A model generated the notes under the pieces. The model saw only the letters and a program-made list of their open reading frames with translations. It had not been told where the DNA came from and searched no databases. Of a stretch of 64,000 nt of DNA, positions 1-7,906 are shown in pieces. The stretch is from Lacrimispora celerecrescens (GTDB lineage Bacteria; Bacillota; Clostridia; Lachnospirales; Lachnospiraceae), in NCBI RefSeq assembly GCF_000732605.1, contig NZ_JPME01000018.1:124001-188000 (forward strand). The letters run 5' to 3'. Numbering within the stretch: position 1 is the stretch's first letter; every line of letters starts with the position of its first letter. A program made the translations under genes and the position numbers.

Positions 1-7
1 TTTCTAT

Positions 8-53
8 CATAGATAGAGTGTTTGGCCAAAACTGGTTGAATACTCTATCTATG
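8..53. repeat. Perfect 12-bp inverted repeat upstream of the first gene
   Basis: CATAGATAGAGT at 8-19 is repeated as its exact reverse complement at 42-53, with a 22-nt loop that itself contains TTTGGCCAAA. There is no T-run after it, so it is not an ordinary rho-independent terminator. It sits 28 bp before the start codon at 82. It could be an operator, an mRNA 5' hairpin or the end of a mobile element; nothing here decides between these. Confidence 0.55.
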
Positions 54-81
54 AGCATTCAAATAAGGAGCTGTGGCCATT

Positions 82-681
82 ATGTATAACCGCTTATTCA
101 GTATGTCATGCCGTCCTATTTTTTCATATCGTAATACACCCAATAGGAATATGCAGCTTCCCCAGCCAATCCAGCCCAAAATACTTAACCACAGCCAGTG
201 TATACAAAATGTTCAGGAGTGTTCCTGTGATTCATCTCCAGCAAATCGGGCCTTAATAAAATGTTCTGCTATGGGAGGTATCATTTTACCTGAACATACA
301 GAAAAAAACGCTACATATAACGTAGCTTCGCTAAATATAGATACATTTAGCTACAGGAATTTTTTAATTCATTTTAACTTTTCCTGTAATATCCTTACCA
401 CCAGCGCCCGTATGCATCTCAGATTTCAGTTGTTTAAACAAGGAAATGATCTGACGGCTTTAACACCTGTCAGTTCCAGTCTGGTTTACAGCAGAAATGA
501 TGATAGCAGGGAAACAAATACCTTTTCTTTCATTGCCTATGATCAAGACTCCATGAGTTGCAGATGCTTAAATTACAGTGTATATGTGGAAATTATGGGC
601 TTTGATACGATTGGCACCATTATGATAACAAATCCAATTCTCATTGCATCTATCATTGAAAATAATAGTGGAATTGTTTAG
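82..681 (+). CDS. DUF4489-like protein
   Basis: 199-aa protein of unknown function. After a polar, Pro/Asn/Cys-containing N-terminal region (about residues 1-65) comes a beta-rich domain with a pattern I associate with clostridial DUF4489 proteins: ALIKCSAMGGIILP, then VASLNIDT, then a LRFQLFK stretch and a closing VEIMGFDTIGTIMI segment. No signal peptide or membrane helix is apparent. A GTG codon at 73 would lengthen it by three residues, but AAGGAG at 65-70 is only 2 nt from that codon; the ATG at 82 has an 11-nt spacing and is preferred. It is followed after 11 nt by the next gene on the same strand, so the two probably form one transcript. The family call rests on remembered motif resemblance only. 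Confidence 0.6.
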   Translation: MYNRLFSMSCRPIFSYRNTPNRNMQLPQPIQPKILNHSQCIQNVQECSCDSSPANRALIKCSAMGGIILPEHTEKNATYNVASLNIDTFSYRNFLIHFNFSCNILTTSARMHLRFQLFKQGNDLTALTPVSSSLVYSRNDDSRETNTFSFIAYDQDSMSCRCLNYSVYVEIMGFDTIGTIMITNPILIASIIENNSGIV

Positions 682-692
682 AGGGGAATTTC

Positions 693-1424
693 ATGAAAAA
701 TCAAACAAATTTAAGATTTAAAAACTCTACCATAACAATTGAAGAAAATACGCTCAGATGGGAAAATCATATGATTAAAACTGCAAATATTTCTCATATA
801 TGGATGGGAAGCTGTTCAGATAAAACATTTCCTTACCATTTTGTACTCATCCTACTACTCATAGCTTTGTCTGGTTCCAGCCCTGCAAGCATCATTGGGA
901 TACTGCTGGCTCTGATCCTATACCCAATCGCCTGGTTTTACTGGCATCGAAAACAGGAAAGTTCCATAGGGATCAATTTTGAAATCAGCTCCGGTGTAAT
1001 TTACTCATTTGTTTGTAAGAATGAGGAATTTACCCTCCAGGCCTACGACCTAATCAGCAATCTTATTTCAAAAAATAATATGGCTTCAAGACTTCAAATT
1101 AGCTTTCTTGGGGATGGAAAAATCATTGAAAACACCGAAATAGAAAAGGAATCTTCTTCTAGCATTCAGAACGTCATGGCAAGCGGAATAAATGAACCAA
1201 TTATCAGGGAACTTCAAAAGCTAACTTTGTACTATACAAAAAATAGTGAAATTAATAATGAAATTTTGAGTTTGATCGAAAAAACGATCCAATCAGTAAA
1301 TATGAATGATAAAATTGAGGCAAAGAAGCTCTACAGCAATTTTATCACCATGGGACTTATTAACGATTGCAACGAATTAGGGCTGAATACTCTGATTAAT
1401 GAAATTAAAGCTAATATCTATTGA
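693..1424 (+). CDS. Membrane protein of unknown function
   Basis: 243-aa protein with a short beta-rich N-terminal segment (about 1-45), two adjacent hydrophobic segments around residues 50-90 (FVLILLLIALSG and IIGILLALILYPIAWFYW), and a soluble, Lys/Glu/Ser-rich C-terminal half. The arrangement (small N-terminal domain, two-helix hairpin, cytoplasmic tail) resembles DUF6232-type proteins, but this is a weak impression. The GAGGGG ribosome binding site at 681-686 supports the ATG at 693. It is the second gene of a two-gene unit with the DUF4489-like gene, ended by the strong hairpin at 1498-1540. No function can be given. Confidence 0.5.
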   Translation: MKNQTNLRFKNSTITIEENTLRWENHMIKTANISHIWMGSCSDKTFPYHFVLILLLIALSGSSPASIIGILLALILYPIAWFYWHRKQESSIGINFEISSGVIYSFVCKNEEFTLQAYDLISNLISKNNMASRLQISFLGDGKIIENTEIEKESSSSIQNVMASGINEPIIRELQKLTLYYTKNSEINNEILSLIEKTIQSVNMNDKIEAKKLYSNFITMGLINDCNELGLNTLINEIKANIY

Positions 1425-1497
1425 CCGGTATCTGTTATGAAAGTTCTTTTGATTCTATACCATCAGAATAAAACGGCTTGTCCGCTTATTATAGACG

Positions 1498-1540
1498 CTC
1501 CTTTTTGATAAGTATTCTTATCGAAAAGGAGTATTTTTAT
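1498..1540 (+). terminator. Rho-independent terminator of the first two-gene unit
   Basis: A 15-bp stem (1498-1512 with 1517-1531, one wobble position) with loop TATT is followed by TATTTTTAT. It lies 73 bp after the stop codon at 1424. The right arm contains AAAAGGAG, which would also be an RBS for an ATG at 1539. Confidence 0.8.
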
Positions 1541-1854
1541 GTTGAGACAAATTTTCAACTTATACTTGTTAAACTATCTACAATCATTTCCTATGGGGAA
1601 AGCCTTGGCTCTGCTGCTCCTGCTATCTATAAATCCAGTAGTTTCTTTACAATTATTCTCGCATATTTCCTATCCAATTAATAGTGATGTAGATGCTATT
1701 ATTAAGTTCAACCATTTTCTAACAAACTTGTCATTTAATACATATCATAAGGTATAAAGGAGAACGAAAGTCCTTTATATTCTGATTTTTATCTTGTATA
1801 GAACGCTTATAAGCAGAAAATCACAATATCACACCTTAACAGGAGGGAGTTATA
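1541..1854. other. Intergenic stretch before the collagen-like gene
   Basis: Two overlapping short frames exist here (a 72-codon frame from the ATG at 1539 and a 67-codon frame from 1478), but neither resembles a known protein, so I do not call a gene. A smaller hairpin TATAAAGGA / TCCTTTATA at 1753-1761 and 1771-1779 precedes the collagen gene. AGGAGGGAG at about 1841-1849 is the ribosome binding site for the ATG at 1855. Confidence 0.4.
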
Positions 1855-3463
1855 ATGAATAATTGCAGAAATTGGGATGATAGACGCTGCTGTGATGAAT
1901 GCTGTTGCCCAGGCCCCCGAGGCTGTCCAGGACCAACTGGCCCTAGAGGCCCTCAGGGACCAACCGGACCGACTGGACCTAGGGGGCCACAGGGACCGAC
2001 CGGACCGACTGGACCTAGAGGACCTCAGGGACCGACCGGACCAACTGGACCTAGGGGCTTTACGGGACCGACTGGGCCACAGGGACCGACTGGACCGACC
2101 GGACCTAGAGGCATCCAGGGACCGACTGGACCGACTGGACCGCAAGGACCTCAAGGGCCGCAGGGACCTGCCGGACCACAGGGACCAATAGGACCTCAGG
2201 GACCTCAGGGAATACAAGGACCAACCGGACCTACCGGTGCTACCGGACCTACCGGACCTACCGGTGCTACCGGACCTACCGGCGCTACCGGTGCTCAGGG
2301 ACCAACTGGACCTACCGGACCTACCGGTGCTACCGGCGCTCAGGGACCAACTGGACCTACCGGACCGACTGGCGCTACCGGCGCTCAGGGACCAGACTGG
2401 ACCGACTGGACCTACCGGTGCTACCGGCGCTACTGGACCGACTGGACCTACCGGAGCAACTGGCGCTCAAGGACCAACTGGACCAACTGGCGCTACCGGT
2501 GCTCAGGGACCGACTGGACCGACCGGCGCCACTGGCGCTCAGGGACCGACTGGACCAACTGGACCTACCGGTGCTCAGGGACCGACTGGACCGACTGGAC
2601 CGACCGGACCGACCGGCGCTACTGGCGCTCAGGGACCAACTGGACCGACTGGACCAACTGGTGCTCAGGGACCACAGGGATTGCAAGGAATACAAGGACC
2701 TCAGGGACCACAAGGACTACAAGGACCGGAAGGACCCGAAGGACCCGAAGGACCCGAAGGACCCGAAGGACCTCAGGGACCTCAGGGAATACAAGGACCT
2801 CAGGGAATACAAGGACCCGAAGGACCGGAAGGACCCGAAGGACCCGAAGGACCTCAGGGACCGCAAGGAATACAAGGACCTCAGGGACCACAAGGACCTC
2901 AGGGACTACAAGGACCTCAGGGGCCAACTGGACCTACCGGTCCGACTGGACCAACTGGTGCTACCGGTGCTACCGGTGCTACCGGCGCTGACGGAGCTGA
3001 CGGAGCTACTGGTGTTCAAGGACCTACCGGACCGACTGGACCTGCAGGACCATTTACGCAATTACGTGGATTTGACTTACAGCTCACTGGAGGTACCTCA
3101 GTAGCAAATGGAAACCGTGTAATATTCAATACCATTTTAAATAACCAGAGCCTTAATATTTCTTATAACACAACAACAGGCGTTGCAACACTTAATGCAG
3201 AGCAAAATTATTATGTATCCTGGTGGGTAGCTACAGATGGCGCAGGCCCAGCTACTTTTGTGGAATTTTCTTTAGAGATCAATGGAAGCAGCGGTATCGC
3301 ATCATGCTCGCCAATCGTAACAGGCCAGTTAAGCGGAATCACCCTGATTACTGTAGGCGCAATCCCAACCACCATTGCACTCGTTAACACAACGGGGCAG
3401 ACCGTTTCTTACGGTGCGACCCCAGTTCAGGCACACATGACTATTTTCCAGGTTTCCCAGTAA
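1855..3463 (+). pseudogene. Collagen-like (Gly-X-Y) surface/spore protein, frameshifted as sequenced
   Basis: One gene of about 535 codons, split by a one-base insertion. The N-terminus ([17 protein letters not shown]) is Cys-rich. It leads into a long Gly-X-Y domain, first GPTGPRGPQ-type, then [13 protein letters not shown]-type, then [16 protein letters not shown]-type repeats. At 2391-2398 the sequence reads ACCAGACT where the repeat demands ACCAACT; removing the extra G at about 2395 restores one frame from 1855 to the stop at 3461-3463. The last ~135 residues (from [12 protein letters not shown]) form a globular beta-rich domain like the C-terminal trimerisation heads of BclA-type exosporium collagens. 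Family knowledge suggests a trimeric filament on the spore or cell surface. Without the fix the product would lose its head domain. The frameshift may be a sequencing error in repetitive DNA or real variation. Confidence 0.85.
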
Positions 3464-3499
3464 TACTGATGCAAAGTATTTTTAAAAATATTGATTTTT

Positions 3500-3537
3500 A
3501 AAAATGCGTCGGAAGTATATGCTTCCGACGCATTTTT
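3500..3537. terminator. Bidirectional terminator between collagen gene and cardiolipin synthase
   Basis: A 16-bp perfect stem (3500-3515 with 3522-3537, core GCGTCGGAAG / CTTCCGACGC) with A-run on the left and T-run on the right. It serves both convergent genes. Confidence 0.9.
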
Positions 3538-3565
3538 ACATAAACAGCAGTATATTCCTATTGCT

Positions 3566-5116
3566 CTACATAAGCGGTGCAAACAGTCTGAGCGCCCGCC
3601 CTGCCCACACTTCATACCAGGGATAATTTCTGCAATCTTCCATGGTGATTCTGCGGCATTGAGCCAGAGTGTCATGAAAATCTCTCTGTATATCCCGAAT
3701 AACTTCATTCCGATACAAGTAGACGGCACATTCAAAATGAAGGTAAAGGCTTCTAAAATCCATATTAATGGTTCCGACTACTGCTTTGATGTCATCGCTT
3801 GCGTATACCTTTGCATGGACAAAGCCTGGTATATACTCATAAATCTGGACCCCAGCCCTGATCAGCTCTCCATAATGAGACCTTGCAAGCAAGAACGCGT
3901 ATTTCTTATCCGGTATCCCCGGCATAACGATGACCACCTCCACGCCCCGCTTGGCGGCATACGTAAGAGCCTGGATCATTTCATAATCCAGAATCAGATA
4001 TGGAGTCATAATGTGGACATAATGTCTGGCAGAATTTATGATATCCAAATAAACTTGTTCCCCAACCGTTTCCTGATCCAAAGGACTGTCCCCATAAGGA
4101 ATCACAAATCCATCCATGTTAAGCTCCAAGGGATAAAAATATTCAGGATCTCTTAAATATTTCCCGTAGTCCTCAGGCACCTTTTCAGAAATGTTCCACA
4201 TCTGCAGAAACATCATGGTAAAGCTGGTAACGGCATCCCCCTTCAGCATGATTCCTGTGTCTTTCCAATGACCAAAGCGCACACGCCGGTTAATATATTC
4301 ATCTGCCAGGTTTACTCCTCCGGTAAAAGCCGTAAGACCGTCCACCACCAGGATCTTTCTATGGTCCCGGTTATTCTGGTAAGTGGTAAATGCAGGCTTA
4401 ATGGGAGAAAACATCTTTGCATTAATTCCCCTTGCCTGTAATTCCTTTGGATAGCTAAAAGGAAGCAGGGCCAGGGAACACATGCCATCATACATGAACC
4501 GGACTTCCACCCCCTCTTTTGCCTTTCTCTCCAGAACTTCCAATATGGCATCCCACATTTCCCCGCGTTCTACAATGAAAAACTCCATAAAAATAAACCG
4601 CTTGGCACCCTCCAGCTCCTTCTTCATCTCTTCAAACATGGTTTCGCCCAGGGGAAAATACTGTACATTGGTATTTTTATATGCTGGGTAATGACCTGAA
4701 TGTTTGATATAATGAGCTAGATTGGCATTGCGCCTGCTGATTCTGGACAAATCTTCCATGACCCTTGGGCTCTGGGTCAGATAGGTTTCCGTATTTTCCA
4801 TGTTGACCCGCAGCCGTTTATTTGCTAGTTTTCCAACGATCTGCAGCTCCACAAACAGATAAAAAAACGTTCCGAATACTGGAATCGCTGCGACTGGGAT
4901 CATCCAGGCCAGCTTAAAGCTAGGATTTTCCTCTTTGTTCAGAATATAAATGATAACAAATGCACCGAGCAGAGCAGAACCACCATAGAAATAGGCAAGG
5001 TAACGGCTTAGAAAGCGGTATGCCGCAAAAAGAATAGCCACTTGTATGATAAGAGAAACGACCGCAAACGTAGTCCGGCCAAAAATAATCCTCAGCATCC
5101 TCCTGATCAGTTTCAT
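3566..5116 (-). CDS. cls: Cardiolipin synthase (phospholipase D superfamily)
   Basis: 516-aa membrane enzyme that condenses two phosphatidylglycerol molecules to cardiolipin and glycerol. Two or three hydrophobic segments lie in the first ~95 residues. They are followed by two PLD domains, each with an HKD motif: HRKILVVDG (about residue 252, followed by TGGVNLADEY) and HAKVYASDD (about residue 434, followed by GTINMDFRS). Length and layout are those of bacterial Cls. The GTG at 5125 abuts the AGGAGG box and is too close; the ATG at 5116 lies 8 nt from it and is the better start. It is a single-gene unit ended by the hairpin at 3500-3537. Role in membrane lipid composition is inferred from the family. 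Confidence 0.93.
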   Translation of the reverse strand: MKLIRRMLRIIFGRTTFAVVSLIIQVAILFAAYRFLSRYLAYFYGGSALLGAFVIIYILNKEENPSFKLAWMIPVAAIPVFGTFFYLFVELQIVGKLANKRLRVNMENTETYLTQSPRVMEDLSRISRRNANLAHYIKHSGHYPAYKNTNVQYFPLGETMFEEMKKELEGAKRFIFMEFFIVERGEMWDAILEVLERKAKEGVEVRFMYDGMCSLALLPFSYPKELQARGINAKMFSPIKPAFTTYQNNRDHRKILVVDGLTAFTGGVNLADEYINRRVRFGHWKDTGIMLKGDAVTSFTMMFLQMWNISEKVPEDYGKYLRDPEYFYPLELNMDGFVIPYGDSPLDQETVGEQVYLDIINSARHYVHIMTPYLILDYEMIQALTYAAKRGVEVVIVMPGIPDKKYAFLLARSHYGELIRAGVQIYEYIPGFVHAKVYASDDIKAVVGTINMDFRSLYLHFECAVYLYRNEVIRDIQRDFHDTLAQCRRITMEDCRNYPWYEVWAGRALRLFAPLM

Positions 5117-5226
5117 CTTGTGCACCTCCTATGCTGCCAATTCAATGAATCATATCTTATTAATTATACATCCTGCATCTTTATCTTGCAACATCTCACA
5201 GGCTCTGTATCCTTTTCATAGACGTC

Positions 5227-5265
5227 AAAAACAACGGGAAAACCGCTGATACCGCAGTCTTCCCG
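5227..5265 (-). terminator. Terminator of metY
   Basis: 12-bp stem (5235-5246 with 5254-5265, including two wobble pairs on the minus transcript), loop of 7 nt, then TTGTTTTT on the minus strand. It lies 18 bp after the metY stop. Confidence 0.8.
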
Positions 5266-5283
5266 CTCCTCATACTTTTTCTT

Positions 5284-6567
5284 TTACTGCTCCAGTGCCT
5301 GCCTGATATCTTCCATAATATCCTCTGCATTTTCGATTCCAACACTCAGCCGGATCATGGACGGATCAACTCCTGCTTCAACAAGCTGTTCATCGGTCAG
5401 CTGTCTGTGGGTATGACTTGCCGGATGCAAAACGGAAGTGCGTGCATCTGCCACATGAGTCACAATAGCCGCAAGTTTCAGTCTATCCATGAACTTAACT
5501 GCAGCTTCCCTTCCTCCCTTTAAGCCAAAAGAGATTACACCGCAAGTGCCATCTGGCATATATTTTTTTGCCAGATCATGATATTCGTCCCCTTCCAGTC
5601 CCGGATACTTGATCCACGCCACATCTTCCCTTGAGCTTAAATACTGGGCTACCTTCAATGCATTTTCGCAATGACGGGGAACCCGTAGATGCAGGGTTTC
5701 CAGACCAAGGTTTAAAAGGAAGGAATTCATTGGGGAGGGAATCGCACCCAGATCCCTCATCAACTGAGTCGTTGCTTTCGTAATATAGGCCTTTTTCCCG
5801 AACTTTTGAGTGTATACAATACCATGGTAGGATTCATCGGGTGAGGTAAGCCCCGGATAATGCTCTGCATGAGCTTCCCAGTCAAAGTTTCCGCTGTCAA
5901 CGATGCAGCCGCCTACGCTGGTGGCATGGCCATCCATGTATTTTGTTGTAGAATGTGTGACTATATCTGCGCCCCATTCAAAGGGACGGCAGTTAATCGG
6001 GGTTGCAAACGTATTATCCACAATCAGAGGAACGCCGTGCCTGTGTGCAAGCCTCGCGAACTTCTCAATATCAAGAACCACAAGAGACGGATTGCCGATG
6101 GTTTCACCAAATACCGCCTTTGTGTTTGGCTTAAATGCCTTTTGAAGCTCTTCTTCTGAAAGTCCCGGATCCACCAGAGTGGATTCAATCCCCATCTTTT
6201 TTAAAGTTACGGTAAACAGATTGGTGGAGCCGCCGTAGATTGTAGCAGAGCTGATTACATGATCTCCCTCCTGGCAGATGTTAAGTAGTGCATAAAAATT
6301 GGCAGCCTGTCCGGAAGAAGTCAGCATAGCAGCCTCTCCGCCTTCCAACTCGCAGATTTTAGAGGCCACTGCATCATTGGTAGGATTAGCCAGTCTTGTA
6401 TAAAAATACCCCTCATCCTCCAAATCAAACAGCCTTCCCATCTTATCGCTGTCATCATACTTAAATGTTGTGCTCTGAAAAATCGGAAGCACCCTGGCAT
6501 CGCCGCTTTTCGGCTGCCAGCCGCCCTGTATGCAAACCGTCTCTCTGGAACGCCCGTTCTGACTCAT
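5284..6567 (-). CDS. metY: O-acetylhomoserine sulfhydrylase (aminocarboxypropyltransferase)
   Basis: 427-aa PLP enzyme of the Cys/Met metabolism family. It makes homocysteine from O-acetylhomoserine and sulfide (direct sulfhydrylation). The fold-type I signature is complete: YTRLANPTNDA near residue 56, SSGQAAN near 84, Asp in LIVDNTFATP (residue 184), and the PLP-binding lysine in STTKYMDGH (K209). The ~427-aa length matches MetY rather than the shorter (~390 aa) MetB/MetC enzymes. AGGAGGA just upstream supports the ATG at 6567. Single-gene unit, divergent from the DUF362 gene. I saw no SAM riboswitch or T-box in the 147-bp upstream gap. Confidence 0.93.
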   Translation of the reverse strand: MSQNGRSRETVCIQGGWQPKSGDARVLPIFQSTTFKYDDSDKMGRLFDLEDEGYFYTRLANPTNDAVASKICELEGGEAAMLTSSGQAANFYALLNICQEGDHVISSATIYGGSTNLFTVTLKKMGIESTLVDPGLSEEELQKAFKPNTKAVFGETIGNPSLVVLDIEKFARLAHRHGVPLIVDNTFATPINCRPFEWGADIVTHSTTKYMDGHATSVGGCIVDSGNFDWEAHAEHYPGLTSPDESYHGIVYTQKFGKKAYITKATTQLMRDLGAIPSPMNSFLLNLGLETLHLRVPRHCENALKVAQYLSSREDVAWIKYPGLEGDEYHDLAKKYMPDGTCGVISFGLKGGREAAVKFMDRLKLAAIVTHVADARTSVLHPASHTHRQLTDEQLVEAGVDPSMIRLSVGIENAEDIMEDIRQALEQ

Positions 6568-6650
6568 CTTATATCCTCCTGTGAACCGTAGTCGAATTCT
6601 TCTCCTAGTTTAGCATAAAAAGGTCTGGAAATAAAGTCCAAATTGTCTTC

Positions 6651-6679
6651 TTGAATTCCCTGACTATTTACAGTATAAT
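6651..6679 (+). promoter_or_regulatory. Sigma-A promoter for the DUF362 gene
   Basis: TTGAAT (6651-6656), 17-nt spacer, TATAAT (6674-6679), 35 bp before the start codon. Confidence 0.75.
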
Positions 6680-6714
6680 TAGCGGTATCATACCACTCAT
6701 TAAAGGAGACCGAA

Positions 6715-7821
6715 ATGGAAAAATCAAAGGTTTACTATACGAACTTTCATGCCACCTTTCAGGAAAACCTTCCTCAGAAGTTTAAGAGACTTATAAAAAC
6801 TGCCGGAATGCTGGAGCAAATTGATTTTCAGAATAAATACACAGCCGTGAAGATTCACTTTGGCGAGCTTGGAAACCTGTCATTTCTCCGTCCTAATTAC
6901 GCAAAAGCAGTCGTGGACCTAATAAAATCCCAAGGCGGAAAACCATTTTTAACGGATTGCAACACCCTGTATGTGGGAAGCCGGAAAAATGCCCTGGACC
7001 ACTTGGATACCGCTTATGAAAACGGCTTTTCCCCCTTCCAAACCGGATGTCATGTTTTAATTGCCGACGGTTTAAAAGGAACTGACGAAAGCCTGGTTCC
7101 CATTAACGGGGAATACATAAAAGAAGCAAAAATCGGACGGGCTGTTATGGATGCCGATATCTTTATTTCTCTTACCCATTTTAAAGGCCATGAAAGCACC
7201 GGCTTTGGCGGAGCTTTGAAAAACATTGGAATGGGCTGCGGCTCACGGGCAGGAAAAATGGAGATGCATAACTCCGGGAAACCCCATGTTAGTGAAGAAA
7301 CCTGTATTGGCTGTCATGCTTGTGAAAAGAACTGTGCCCACAGTGCTATCTCCTTCCAGGATAAAAAGGCATTCATTGACCACAACAAGTGCGTAGGCTG
7401 CGGCCGCTGCATTGGAGTCTGTCCTGTGGATGCCGTTGAGACGGACTTTGATGAATCCAATGACATCCTGAACTATAAAATAGCAGAATACACCCAAGCA
7501 GTTCTCGGAGACCGGCCAAATTTCCACATCAGCCTGGTTATGGATGTATCTCCTTACTGCGACTGCCATTCCGAAAACGATATCCCCATTATTCCTAATG
7601 TAGGAATGTTTGCTTCCTTTGACCCGGTAGCTCTTGATATGGCCTGTGCAGATGCCGTAAACCGCCAGCCTGTAATGGCCGGAAGTATACTGGAAAAGCA
7701 CGGCAGCCATCACCATGACCATTTTAAAGACACTCACCCTAACACAAACTGGAAATCCTCCATTGAACATGCGGTGAAAATCGGTCTGGGAAATGCGGAA
7801 TACGAATTAATCACGCTGTAA
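6715..7821 (+). CDS. DUF362 domain protein with 2x[4Fe-4S] ferredoxin insert
   Basis: 368-aa protein. A DUF362 domain (about residues 1-180: AVKIHFGELGN, FISLTHFKGHESTGFGGALKNIGMGCGS) is followed by a bacterial ferredoxin domain with two four-cysteine clusters, CIGCHACEKNC (from C197) and CVGCGRCIGVCP (from about C226), and then by the rest of the DUF362 fold. The family is common in anaerobes. Its substrate is unknown, so only a redox-protein role can be stated. The start is well set by AAAGGAGA before the ATG at 6715. It stands alone between a sigma-A type promoter and a convergent terminator. A His-rich patch (HGSHHHDHF, near residue 327) could bind metal; that is speculation. Confidence 0.9.
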   Translation: MEKSKVYYTNFHATFQENLPQKFKRLIKTAGMLEQIDFQNKYTAVKIHFGELGNLSFLRPNYAKAVVDLIKSQGGKPFLTDCNTLYVGSRKNALDHLDTAYENGFSPFQTGCHVLIADGLKGTDESLVPINGEYIKEAKIGRAVMDADIFISLTHFKGHESTGFGGALKNIGMGCGSRAGKMEMHNSGKPHVSEETCIGCHACEKNCAHSAISFQDKKAFIDHNKCVGCGRCIGVCPVDAVETDFDESNDILNYKIAEYTQAVLGDRPNFHISLVMDVSPYCDCHSENDIPIIPNVGMFASFDPVALDMACADAVNRQPVMAGSILEKHGSHHHDHFKDTHPNTNWKSSIEHAVKIGLGNAEYELITL

Positions 7822-7860
7822 TACAACATTGTTTAAGAAATACGCTTTTATGTAAACCAC

Positions 7861-7899
7861 AAACAGGGAGGGCACAAAAATATTGCGCCCTCCCTGTTT
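7861..7899. terminator. Convergent terminator, DUF362 / LTA-synthase-like
   Basis: 13-bp perfect stem AAACAGGGAGGGC (7861-7873) with 7887-7899, AT-rich 13-nt loop. U-runs on both sides are short, but the stem is strong and sits between two convergent genes. Confidence 0.8.
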
Positions 7900-7906
7900 A
7901 TTCTAA

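Noticed and set aside
1539-1757. 72-codon frame with an AAAAGGAG box 7 nt before its ATG
   Set aside because: The box is the right arm of a strong terminator hairpin and the frame shows no recognisable protein pattern; a second frame overlaps it. Not called as a gene.
1807-2927. Long open frames on both strands within the collagen repeat (Leu/Arg- and Ser/Arg-rich)
   Set aside because: Products of the 9-nt repeat periodicity read in other frames; no independent start signals.
3491-4156. 221-codon plus-strand frame opposite cardiolipin synthase
   Set aside because: Antisense to a well-supported gene, no promoter or ribosome binding site.
6568-6714. SAM riboswitch or S-box for metY
   Set aside because: The 147-bp gap contains only a promoter for the divergent gene and no S-box-like conserved blocks.
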